Below the pieces are notes generated by a model. The model searched no databases. It had not been told where the DNA came from and was given only the letters and a program-made list of their open reading frames with translations. A stretch of DNA of 64,000 nt from JADJWR01 sp964509545 (lineage in GTDB: Bacteria > Pseudomonadota > Gammaproteobacteria > Burkholderiales > Burkholderiaceae_F). Shown piece after piece: positions 15,090 through 22,963 of the stretch. The stretch is taken from positions 62,001 through 126,000 of the forward strand of contig CAZDXQ010000006.1 in NCBI GenBank assembly GCA_964509545.1, given 5' to 3'. The position numbers and the translations under genes are program-made. The first letter of the stretch is position 1, and each line of letters opens with the position of its first letter.

Positions 15090-17789
15090 GTGGGGAAAAT
15101 ACTGTTGCGTTGGGCGCGCGTGGCGCTGGTCGGTACGCTGCTTGGCGCGCTGGCGGGCTGCGGCGGCGGCTCGTCATCGGCCGTCGCGCCCGTCGGCACC
15201 GGACCGAGCGACACCAGCGTTGGCACGGCGAAGACGCTGGCCGTGGACAGCTTCTCGCCGTCGATCGCCGTTGCCGGAACGACCGTCACCGTCAACGGTT
15301 CGGCGCTCGATACGGTCACGACCGTCAGCATCGGACCGGTCACGACGGCCTTCACGATCGAATCGCCGAGCCGCCTTCGCTTCGACGTCCCGCCCACCGC
15401 GACGACCGGCCGCATCGTCGTCGCCAACGGCGGCGCCACCGCGCAGTCGGGAAGCGACCTGCAGATCGGCTCGGCGGTTGCGGTGGCGTCGGTCACGCCG
15501 GCCACCGTGCTACCCCCGGCGCGCATCAGCGTGTCCGGTTCGCGGCTCGACCTCGTCAGGCAGGCGCAACTCGGCGACGCGCCGCTGTTGATCGCCGCGC
15601 AGACGGCCAGCGCGCTCGCCCTGGACGTGCCTGCCGGCGCCGCGACGGCGGAGCTGACGCTGGTCGACGCCGCAGGCGTTTCGACGCGGACACCTTACGT
15701 GGTCACGGTCGCCAGCCCCATGACCGTGACCAGCCTGTCGCCGGCCTCCGTGTCGCGCGGCGCGTCGCTGACGATCGGCGGCGCCCACCTCGATCGCGCC
15801 ATCGGGGTGCAGTTCAGCGGCGGCGCCACGGCGGCGGTGGCTTCGCGCAGCGGCTCGACCTCGATCACGGTGACGGTGCCGGAGACCGCGATCGGCGGCC
15901 CGGTCACCGTGCTCGGCAATCTCGACGACAGCGTCGTCTCCAGCGTGGCGCTGACCGTGCTGGTGCCGATCGTGGTCGACGGCTCGGCCATCTACACGCT
16001 GGCCAGCGTCCCGGCATCGCTGACGATCCCCGGCAGCGGTCTGCTGTCGGTCAGCGGCGTGACGGTCGGCACGATATCGGCAACGATCACGGCGAAGTCC
16101 GACACGGCGCTGACCGTCACCGTGCCGTCGGGCATCTCCTGTGGCCCGATCACGCTGTCGTCGCCGGCCCAGCCGGCGGTCGCCGCCGGCAGCATCGTCG
16201 TCGGCAGCGGCTGCAGCGCACGCGCCGCCGGGCTCGAATTCGCGCAGGTGCTGTCGCAGGCCGCCAGCGACACGTACCAGCGACTGGTACCGGGAAAGAC
16301 GACGCTGGTGCGCGCCTACGTGGTGTCGGAGGCCGCCGGCACGCCGGCGCCGACGGTGCGGCTGACCGGCTTCGACGGTACAGCCGCGCTCGGCACGATC
16401 ACAATGGCCGGGCCGGACACGCTGCCGCAGCTGGCCAGCGGTGCCGCCCCGCCTGACAGCCTGCGCTACGACCAGGCAATGACCTTCAACGCCATCGTGC
16501 CGACCAGCTGGGTCCGCGCCGGGCTGCGTGTGCGCGTCGATGTCGGCAGCCACGACAGCATCGAGGCAGCGCCGCAGGTCGGCAGTCCGACGCGGATCGA
16601 CCTGGTGCTCGTGCCGCTGGTGTCGGGCGCGCAGGTGCCGGCGCTGCCAAGCACGGCGGCGGTGACCGACGAACTGGTCCGGCGGCTGACATTGCCGCGC
16701 GAGGCGATCAGCGTCAGCGTGCGGCAGCCATACACGCTGACGTCGACGTCCGACGGCGTCGACAGCAGCAGCGAATGGTCGGCCGCGCTTTCGGAACTGG
16801 AAAATCTGCGCCGCCGCGAGGCGCCGGGCAGGCACTACTATGGTTTCGTCAGGCCGATGGTGAGCTCCGGCATCGCCGGCATCGGCTACGTCAATTCGGT
16901 CAGCAGTACCTCGCCTTCGCTGGCCGCGCTGGGCTGGGACGCAAGCCGGTCGAGCTGGGCGAAGACATTCATCCACGAACTCGGCCACAACTTCAGCCGC
17001 CAGCACGCGCCTTGCGGCTCAGTGAGCAGCACCGACCCGAACTACCCGTACAACGGCGGCGTGCTGTCGCCGACGCCGCTGTACGAGTCGATCATCGACG
17101 ACATCGTCTCGCCAGCGAACCAGTACGACGTCATGGGTTACTGCAACGGCGTCTGGTTCTCCGATTACAACCTGCGCCAGGTACAGCGCTTCATGGAGGC
17201 GCAGCCGCAGCCGGCAGGCGGTGCCGCCGGCTCGTCCCAGGATGCGGACCGCGACCTGATCGTCGTTGCCGGCCGCATCGATGCCGAAGGCGTGCGACTC
17301 GAGCCGCTGCAGCGCCTGCGCGGCCGGGTTTCCGCTCCGCCGGCGCGAAGCGACTACCGGCTGCGCCTGCACCTGCAGTCGGGTGCGCAGTTCGAGGTGC
17401 CGCTCGACGCCTTCGAGGTCGACCATGTCGACGAGAAGCACTTCGTCTCGTTGCTGCCTGCACCCGGCGCACTGGCCGGCATCGAAGTGCTGCACCAGGG
17501 CATGGCACTGCCTGTTCGCGCCGGGCACACGCTGCGACCGGCGCCGACAGCGGTTCCGTCGGTGCAGTGGCGGGAGGTGGGCGATACCCTGCAGTTGCGC
17601 TGGAACAGCGATGTCTACGAGACAGCCAGCGTGACCCATGTCGCCGCCACCGGCGAACGCACGGTGCTGGCGCTGCAGCTGCGCGGCGGCAGCGCGTCGG
17701 TCGGCCTGGCCCAGGTGCCGGGCGGCGGCGATTTCGAACTGAGCCTTTCCAGCGGCCTGGACGCGCAGTTGCTGGTGCTCAAGCGGTAA
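15090..17789 (+). CDS. Lipoprotein with TIG-like repeats and a metzincin-type zinc protease motif
   Basis: A predicted outer-membrane or surface lipoprotein of 899 residues. A GTG start at 15090 gives a short leader with lipobox LAGC (Cys24). Residues about 45-400 contain three or more IPT/TIG-like beta repeats, recognisable from recurring blocks such as VTSLSPASVSRGASLTIGG. Around residue 629 is HELGHNFSRQH, an HExxHxxxxxH zinc site (H629, E630, H633, H639) as in metzincins and M66-like secreted peptidases. DVMGYC about 50 residues later may supply the Met-turn. The C-terminal 200 residues form a further beta-rich region. An ATG at 14967 in the same frame would abolish the leader. It runs convergently into creC. 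The substrate is unknown; glycoprotein or matrix degradation is a guess. Confidence 0.78.
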   Translation: MGKILLRWARVALVGTLLGALAGCGGGSSSAVAPVGTGPSDTSVGTAKTLAVDSFSPSIAVAGTTVTVNGSALDTVTTVSIGPVTTAFTIESPSRLRFDVPPTATTGRIVVANGGATAQSGSDLQIGSAVAVASVTPATVLPPARISVSGSRLDLVRQAQLGDAPLLIAAQTASALALDVPAGAATAELTLVDAAGVSTRTPYVVTVASPMTVTSLSPASVSRGASLTIGGAHLDRAIGVQFSGGATAAVASRSGSTSITVTVPETAIGGPVTVLGNLDDSVVSSVALTVLVPIVVDGSAIYTLASVPASLTIPGSGLLSVSGVTVGTISATITAKSDTALTVTVPSGISCGPITLSSPAQPAVAAGSIVVGSGCSARAAGLEFAQVLSQAASDTYQRLVPGKTTLVRAYVVSEAAGTPAPTVRLTGFDGTAALGTITMAGPDTLPQLASGAAPPDSLRYDQAMTFNAIVPTSWVRAGLRVRVDVGSHDSIEAAPQVGSPTRIDLVLVPLVSGAQVPALPSTAAVTDELVRRLTLPREAISVSVRQPYTLTSTSDGVDSSSEWSAALSELENLRRREAPGRHYYGFVRPMVSSGIAGIGYVNSVSSTSPSLAALGWDASRSSWAKTFIHELGHNFSRQHAPCGSVSSTDPNYPYNGGVLSPTPLYESIIDDIVSPANQYDVMGYCNGVWFSDYNLRQVQRFMEAQPQPAGGAAGSSQDADRDLIVVAGRIDAEGVRLEPLQRLRGRVSAPPARSDYRLRLHLQSGAQFEVPLDAFEVDHVDEKHFVSLLPAPGALAGIEVLHQGMALPVRAGHTLRPAPTAVPSVQWREVGDTLQLRWNSDVYETASVTHVAATGERTVLALQLRGGSASVGLAQVPGGGDFELSLSSGLDAQLLVLKR

Positions 17790-17815
17790 GCGGCGGGGCC
17801 GCGGCCGGCCGTGCT

Positions 17816-19279
17816 TCACCCTGCGTCGGCACGCGGCAGCAGCAGCGTGGCCGCCGCTCCGCCTTCGGGATGATTGGCCAGCCGCGCCGTGCCGCCATGC
17901 AGCGCCGCGACTTCGCGAACGAAGGCAAGCCCGAGCCCGGTGCCCTTCTTGCCGGTGTCGGGCCGCGCCGTGGAGAAGAACTTCTCGAACACGCGCCGCT
18001 GCGCAAAGGGCGCCAGGCCGGGACCGTAATCGTGCACGGTCAGTTCGACCTCGCGGCCGATTTCACGCGCAGAGATTTCGACCGTCGAGTGAACCGGCGC
18101 GAAGTCGATGGCGTTGCGCACGAGGTTGGAAATCGCCCGCTGCAGCAGGAAGGCGTCGCCGCGGACCAGCAGCGGCTCCGCGACCTCGACCTCGAAGCGC
18201 ATGTGCCTGCGTTCGGCCAGCGGCGTGGCCTCGGCCACCACCAGGCGCACGACCTGCGCCAGCGAGACCCGTTCGACCCGTTGCAGCGAACCGCGTCGTT
18301 CGAGGTGCGACAGCTCCAGCATCCGCTCGATCAGGTCCTGCGCGCGGGCGACCTGTTCCTCGATGTTGCCGGCAAAGCGCGCCCGCGCCGTCTCCGACAT
18401 CGGCTCGCGCAGCAATTCGGCCGCGCCGCGGATCGCGGCCAGCGGGCTCTTGATCTCGTGCGCCAGCGTCTGCACGTACTGTTCGGCATAACTGCGCCCG
18501 GCCAGCGCATCGCGCAGCTCGGAAGCCGACACGCGCAGCGCATGCACGAGCAGTCGCAGCCGCGCCAGCACCGAACCGGCGCCCGGCCGGCGAAGCGCCT
18601 GCCACAGGTCGCCGAGCAGGCCGAGCGGCCGCACCAGCCAGATGCCGGCGATGGCCAGCGCCGCGAGCAACGCGCCGACCGAAATGACGCCGACCTGGAC
18701 CAGCTTGGCGCGCGCATTGGCGATGAAGGGTTGGATCGATTCGATCGGCTTGCCGACGCTGACCATGCCGACGATGTCCTGCCCGGCATCGATGTTGACG
18801 CCGGGCATGCGCTCGCGGATCGCAGCGCCGACGTACATCACCGCCGAGTTGGTGTCGTCGTCGTCGGCGAGCGTGGTCCTTGCGCCGTAGGCGCCGGCCA
18901 GGGTCAGGCGGACGTCGCGCCAGCCGAGGTAGCTCTTGCCCACGTCGCGGCCGCGCGAGTCGAACAGCACGGTGCCGTTGCGGTCGGTGACGTACACGTG
19001 CAGGTTCACGCGCGTCTTCTCGATGTCGAAGATGCGCGCATACACCGGCCGCCCGGCGAGATCGGACAGCGTGCGCTCGAGCTCGTCGGTCGGGATCACG
19101 CCGCTGAAGGTGCGTCGCTCCAGCAATGTGGCGAGCAGCTGCGCGGTGTCGACCAGCGACTCCTCGGCCGATTCGCGGTAGCGGGGGTCGACGTCGGTGC
19201 CGACCCGATACAGCAGCAGCCCCACCGCCGCCAGGTAGACGACGAAGATGACGAAGAAGAGGCGGGAGCGGTGCGACAT
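17816..19279 (-). CDS. creC: Sensor histidine kinase CreC
   Basis: An inner-membrane histidine kinase of 487 residues. TM1 (about 7-25) and TM2 (about 192-215) flank a periplasmic sensor domain that matches E. coli CreC closely: SLVDTAQLLA at 41-50, NLHVYVTDRNGTVLFDS near 92-108 and VGMVSVGKP near 170. Then come a HAMP-like linker, the H-box LAHEIKSPLAAIRGAAELL (phospho-acceptor His274) and a catalytic ATPase domain with N-box NLVRNAIDF and G-boxes DYGPGLAPF and GTGLGLAF. In enterics CreBC responds to growth on glycolytic intermediates in minimal medium and controls acetate and fermentation genes. It is transcribed after creB, with a spacer of 79 bases. No creD or creA is adjacent. Confidence 0.92.
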   Translation of the reverse strand: MSHRSRLFFVIFVVYLAAVGLLLYRVGTDVDPRYRESAEESLVDTAQLLATLLERRTFSGVIPTDELERTLSDLAGRPVYARIFDIEKTRVNLHVYVTDRNGTVLFDSRGRDVGKSYLGWRDVRLTLAGAYGARTTLADDDDTNSAVMYVGAAIRERMPGVNIDAGQDIVGMVSVGKPIESIQPFIANARAKLVQVGVISVGALLAALAIAGIWLVRPLGLLGDLWQALRRPGAGSVLARLRLLVHALRVSASELRDALAGRSYAEQYVQTLAHEIKSPLAAIRGAAELLREPMSETARARFAGNIEEQVARAQDLIERMLELSHLERRGSLQRVERVSLAQVVRLVVAEATPLAERRHMRFEVEVAEPLLVRGDAFLLQRAISNLVRNAIDFAPVHSTVEISAREIGREVELTVHDYGPGLAPFAQRRVFEKFFSTARPDTGKKGTGLGLAFVREVAALHGGTARLANHPEGGAAATLLLPRADAG

Positions 19280-19358
19280 CCGTTGGGTGGGTGAAGCGGG
19301 CGCTGATCGCCGCGGCGGCGCAGCGTGGCCGCCAGGGCCGTGCTTCAGCCTTCGCCTT

Positions 19359-20054
19359 TCACCTGCTCGCCTCCTCGCGCAGCGAATAGCCCATTCCGCG
19401 GTGGGTGACGATCGGATCCTCGCCCGGAGCGACCGCGCGCAGCTTGGCGCGCAGCGTCTTGATGTGCGCGTCGACGGTGCGGTCGAACGAGGCGGCAGGA
19501 TCGTCCCAGGCGCGCTGCATCAGTTCATCGCGCGAAAAAACCCGGCCCGGCCGTTCGACCAGCACCTTGAGCAGCCGGTACTCGATGCGCGACAGGTCCA
19601 GCGCCGTGCCGCGGTAGCGGATCTGCTTGCGTTCGTCGTCGACGCCGAAAGTCGCCGGCGATGCCGAGGCGGGTGCCGCCGGTCGCTGCGCGCGGCGCAG
19701 CACGGTGCGAACGCGCGCCACCAGTTCGCGCGGCGAAAACGGCTTGGGCACGTAGTCATCGGCACCCAGTTCGAGGCCGACGACGCGGTCGATCTCGCCC
19801 GACCGCGCGGTCAGGAAGATCACCGGCAGCGCCGGCTGAACGTCCTGCAGCCGGCGGAACAGTTCGAAGCCGTTGATATCGGGCAGGCCGATGTCGACGA
19901 TGGCCAGCGCAAACCGGCTGTCGGCCGCCGCCGCCAGCGCCGCCTCGCCGGTGCTGGCCCAGCGCGCGGCAAACCCGTCGGTGGCCAGCGCGTAGACGAC
20001 CGTATCGGCAATCGCCGGTTCGTCCTCGACCACCAGGATCGCGGTCGTGCTCAC
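19359..20054 (-). CDS. creB: Response regulator CreB (OmpR/PhoB type)
   Basis: A two-domain DNA-binding response regulator of 231 residues. The receiver domain (about 5-118) has the acidic pair E10/D11, phosphorylation site Asp54 in VDIGLPDINGFELF, and Lys in KPFSPRELVARVRT. The winged-helix domain (about 135-228) ends in FDRTVDAHIKTLRAKLRAV and THRGMGYSLRE. The sequence follows E. coli CreB more closely than other OmpR-family members, including IADTVVYAL at the N-terminus. It is encoded upstream of its cognate kinase creC, with an upstream spacer of about 90 bases separating it from the diguanylate cyclase gene on the same strand. Confidence 0.92.
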   Translation of the reverse strand: MSTTAILVVEDEPAIADTVVYALATDGFAARWASTGEAALAAAADSRFALAIVDIGLPDINGFELFRRLQDVQPALPVIFLTARSGEIDRVVGLELGADDYVPKPFSPRELVARVRTVLRRAQRPAAPASASPATFGVDDERKQIRYRGTALDLSRIEYRLLKVLVERPGRVFSRDELMQRAWDDPAASFDRTVDAHIKTLRAKLRAVAPGEDPIVTHRGMGYSLREEASR

Positions 20055-20142
20055 GTGCGTATCCTGCGGCAGCGCGCGCAGGGGCCGCGCCGCCGAAAGC
20101 CCGGCCCGGCCCCACCGGTACGCAAGACGCGACGCAAGGGCT

Positions 20143-21402
20143 TCACGACGCCAGCTTCAGCGGCAGCGAGATCTGCGGTTCCCGTCCGGAAATGACGATC
20201 CGGTTGCGCCCGCCGCGCTTGGCCTGCAGCAGCGCCCGGTCGGCCGCGGCCAGCAACTCGTTGGCGCTGTCGATGCCGTTCCAGGTGGCGATGCCGGCCG
20301 AGAAGGTCTGCCGCTCCGGCACCAGCGGCTGCAGGCGCTCGACCATGTGCTCGGCCTGCGTCTCGTCGCAGGCGGGCAGCACCAGCGTGAACTCCTCGCC
20401 GCCGTAGCGAGCCAACAGGTCGGTCGGCCGCAGCTGGCGCAGCCAGGCCTGCGCAGCATTGCGCAGCAACGCATCACCCGCGGCATGGCCGCGGCGATCA
20501 TTGAAGCGCTTGAAATGGTCGAGGTCGATCATCACGACCGACAGCTTGTACTTCTGTCGCGTCGCCCGCGCCATTTCCTGCGGCAGCCGCTCATCGAGCG
20601 TGCGCCGGTTGGCCACCCCGGTCAGTCCGTCTTCGCGCGCCAGCTGGCTCAGTTGTTCCATCAGCAGCGCATTGGCCGACAGCGACCGCCACGCGACCAG
20701 CGTCAGCAGCAATCCCAACGCCAGCGCCAGCACGCCGGCGGCAAACACGCTGATGCGCGCAACGCGGTCGGTCCGCCGCAGTTCGTGCGCGGCGTCGTCG
20801 ATCTGCGCGCGCCGCACCGTCAGCAGCGCGCGCAGGGCATCGTCGATCTGGCGGAACTCCGGCTCGGCCAGACCGACCACATCGCCGCGCAGTGCTGCGG
20901 GGTCGGCCGCAGCGAGCTTCATCTTGCCGGCAAGCGCGGCGAGCTTGGCCACCGCCTCCCGCGCCTGCGCCAGTTCGCGGTTCGACAGCTCCGTCGCCTC
21001 GACCTCGCGCAGCGCCGCGAGCTGGGCGCCCAGTTCATCGAGGTTCTCGCTCAGCCGGCGCAGCTCTTCGTCGAGCTTGCCGGTGCGGGGCGGGCCCGCC
21101 GAACTGTGCACTGCCACGCGCGCAACCCGTTCATACACGCGCGCCGCCGCTCGTTGGGCTTCGAGGGAGCGCGCTGCGAGGTCGAGGGCGCGCACGTAAC
21201 GTTCTTCGAGCGCGGCGTCCTGGCGCATGGCGCCGGCGGCGAAAAGTCCGCCGGCCAGCACGATCAGTCCGGCCGCCGCCACGAGGCCGATCTTTGCCAG
21301 CTTGCTGCGGGTCAACGTGAACTGAGATAGCGCCAAACGCGCCCTTTCCTGCCGCGCCGGCGCGGCGGTCGAAAGCCCCGTGCGGATCGCGACCCGCACC
21401 AC
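20143..21402 (-). CDS. Membrane-anchored diguanylate cyclase (GGDEF)
   Basis: About 419 residues. TM1 lies at about 38-58, then a periplasmic helical sensor region (about 60-212) with long coiled-coil character, TM2 at about 216-240, and a C-terminal GGDEF domain (about 255-415). The active-site signature reads GGEEF (334-338) and is preceded five residues earlier by RPTD (325-328), an intact RxxD inhibitory I-site. It should therefore be an active, product-inhibited c-di-GMP synthase. There is no EAL domain. The start is uncertain: the frame opens with GTG codons at 21402 and 21399, and no clear ribosome site is visible. The signal sensed by the periplasmic region is unknown. Confidence 0.88.
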   Translation of the reverse strand: MVRVAIRTGLSTAAPARQERARLALSQFTLTRSKLAKIGLVAAAGLIVLAGGLFAAGAMRQDAALEERYVRALDLAARSLEAQRAAARVYERVARVAVHSSAGPPRTGKLDEELRRLSENLDELGAQLAALREVEATELSNRELAQAREAVAKLAALAGKMKLAAADPAALRGDVVGLAEPEFRQIDDALRALLTVRRAQIDDAAHELRRTDRVARISVFAAGVLALALGLLLTLVAWRSLSANALLMEQLSQLAREDGLTGVANRRTLDERLPQEMARATRQKYKLSVVMIDLDHFKRFNDRRGHAAGDALLRNAAQAWLRQLRPTDLLARYGGEEFTLVLPACDETQAEHMVERLQPLVPERQTFSAGIATWNGIDSANELLAAADRALLQAKRGGRNRIVISGREPQISLPLKLAS

Positions 21403-21482
21403 GTCATGTTACCCAGACCCGGCCTCGAAGAAGGCTTCGTCCCGCCGCGCGCAAGTCGAATGCTCGAGGCCGTCACCTGCGT

Positions 21483-21824
21483 TCACACGCCCCAGGTCAC
21501 ATCGACGCGTTTCTTCTGTGCCGCGCGCAGCATTTCCAGCAGGGGGTGGGCGCGCTGCGCCAGCGTGATGGCGCGCGCAGCATCCTCGGCAGCCGGCTCG
21601 CCGCGGCGCTCGGCCTGCTCCGCCGCTTCCCGGGCCCGCTTCAGCTGCGCTTTTTCCTCGTCGATGGCCGCCGTCAACCGGCTGATGGCCTCGGCAAGCT
21701 GATCGGCGCTGATCACGCCGCGCGGCGCGTCTTCCTTGCCGAGGATCGACAGGATGCGACGCGCGGTCTCGGCGAACATGAAGATCTCGCCGGCGGCTTT
21801 GGAACGAAACACGACCAGGGCCAT
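21483..21824 (-). CDS. DUF1840 family protein
   Basis: A small soluble protein of 113 residues matching the betaproteobacterial DUF1840 family along its length. The N-terminus MALVVFRSKAAGEIFMF, the central RGVISADQLAEAI and the C-terminal AHPLLEMLRAAQKK then DVTWGV are the conserved blocks. The middle (about 45-85) is a charged helix, probably coiled coil. The function is unknown. It is a single gene between the diguanylate cyclase and the divergent bTHX gene. The family is mostly restricted to Betaproteobacteria, which supports the taxonomic reading of this window. Confidence 0.87.
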   Translation of the reverse strand: MALVVFRSKAAGEIFMFAETARRILSILGKEDAPRGVISADQLAEAISRLTAAIDEEKAQLKRAREAAEQAERRGEPAAEDAARAITLAQRAHPLLEMLRAAQKKRVDVTWGV

Positions 21825-22144
21825 GTGTCGATCGGGCGGGACGCGATGCGTGCCAGTTTAGAACCTATCGCAGAGTCGCCGACGGTCGCCGGGGATGCCG
21901 AGACAGGTTCCGGAGACTTATCGCCGGCCCAGACGGCCGACGCCGATATACTCGCGCCCATGCCGGGAACGTCGGGCCGACCGGACGGTCCGCGCCGCAA
22001 GGGACGGGACGACGGCGGGCACGATCGGCCTGCGGCCGGGTGCCGCAGCCCGAATCGATGCTGCCGCAGCGTCGTGCTGCGAAGGCAGTCGGTCGCAGCG
22101 GCATGCCTCGAAACCCTGGCCAAGGCTGAACCGACGGAGAAGAC

Positions 22145-22273
22145 ATGGGCAAAGGCGACCTGCGTACGCGACGCGGAAAGATCTACAACGGCAGCTACGG
22201 CAAGACCCGGCCGCATCGGGCCAAGAAGAAGGAGCAAGCCGCGGCCAAGACCGGCGCGCGGACGCGCAAGTAG
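22145..22273 (+). CDS. 30S ribosomal protein bTHX
   Basis: A very short, highly basic peptide of 42 residues. MGKGDLRTRRGKIYNGSYGK, then TRPHRAKKK, is the conserved core of bTHX, a peptide first described in Thermus that occupies a cavity at the top of the 30S head. The C-terminal 14 residues are a Lys/Arg/Ala tail, longer than in Thermus. The ATG has GGAG (22135-22138) six bases upstream. The gene ends in TAG and is followed 18 bases later by a strong rho-independent terminator, consistent with a monocistronic, highly expressed ribosomal gene. It is below the size of most automatic gene calls. Confidence 0.88.
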   Translation: MGKGDLRTRRGKIYNGSYGKTRPHRAKKKEQAAAKTGARTRK

Positions 22274-22282
22274 CCTTTTCGC

Positions 22283-22885
22283 GTGCAGCACAAAGCCGGG
22301 GCCACCCCGGCTTTTTTCTTCAAGACTCTGGCGCGGCGCGCCGCAGCGATCGCCTGCATCGCGCTCGCCGCCTGCAGCCCACGGCTGGACTGGCGGGAGA
22401 TCCGGCAGCCCACGGCCGGTTACATCGCCGCCCTGCCCGGCAAGCCGCAGACCGTGGTGCGCGAGATCGCGTTCGAGCACCCGAACGGCCCGGTTCGCGC
22501 CGAGATGACGATGCTCTCCAGCGGCGTCGGCGCATCGCTGTTTGCCGTCGGCAGCGTTCGCCTGCCGGCCTTCGCCGTCGACACGCCGGCGGCGCTGGCC
22601 GCCACGCTGGCCTGGTTCGGCGAGGGCCTGCTGCGCAACTTCGGCGCCTCCTGGGTGCCGTCGACCGATGCGCCGGCACCCGCCGGATCGGACCGGCGGC
22701 AACTGCGCGCGGCCAAGGCCATCGCGGCGAGCGGACGGGTCGGCGGCGGCAGGCCGGCGCAGCTTGCCGTGCGCTTGTACGTGGTCGATGATGCGGTTTT
22801 CCAGTTGGTCGCGCTCGGCGCCGAGGGCGAAGTTCCGCCGCACGCGGTGGAGACGTTTTTCGACTCGTTCCGGCTCGCGCCCTGA
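22283..22885 (+). CDS. Small predicted lipoprotein of unknown function
   Basis: The frame encodes about 200 residues. A hydrophobic leader ends in a lipobox, CIALAAC, followed by SPRLDW, so it is probably a lipoprotein with a mature part of about 170 residues. No known family is recognised. The central part reads like a single alpha/beta domain with AALPGKPQTVVREIAF and VRLYVVDDAVFQLVALG, followed by HAVETFFDSFRL at the end, a pattern common in small uncharacterised secreted proteins. The start is unresolved: the only standard start codon before the leader is GTG 22283, which would place the bTHX terminator inside the coding region. A non-standard CTG at 22328 would avoid that. Confidence 0.6.
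   Translation: MQHKAGATPAFFFKTLARRAAAIACIALAACSPRLDWREIRQPTAGYIAALPGKPQTVVREIAFEHPNGPVRAEMTMLSSGVGASLFAVGSVRLPAFAVDTPAALAATLAWFGEGLLRNFGASWVPSTDAPAPAGSDRRQLRAAKAIAASGRVGGGRPAQLAVRLYVVDDAVFQLVALGAEGEVPPHAVETFFDSFRLAP
22292..22318 (+). terminator. Rho-independent terminator of the bTHX gene
   Basis: A perfect 10-bp stem, AAAGCCGGGG (22292-22301) with CCCCGGCTTT (22305-22314), a CCA loop and a following T-run through 22317. It lies 18 bases after the bTHX stop. Confidence 0.88.
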
Positions 22886-22963
22886 GAAGGCGCGCAGGCG
22901 CGCCGGGCGAAGCCGGCCGCGGGCGCCGGCACGGCGCGGCAGCCCATCCCCAGGGAGATGCGA

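Noticed and set aside
14777..16456. 559-residue plus-strand frame overlapping the TIG lipoprotein start
   Set aside because: Gly/Arg/Asp-rich shadow of the lipoprotein gene in another frame; the lipoprotein frame has lipobox, repeats and zinc motif.
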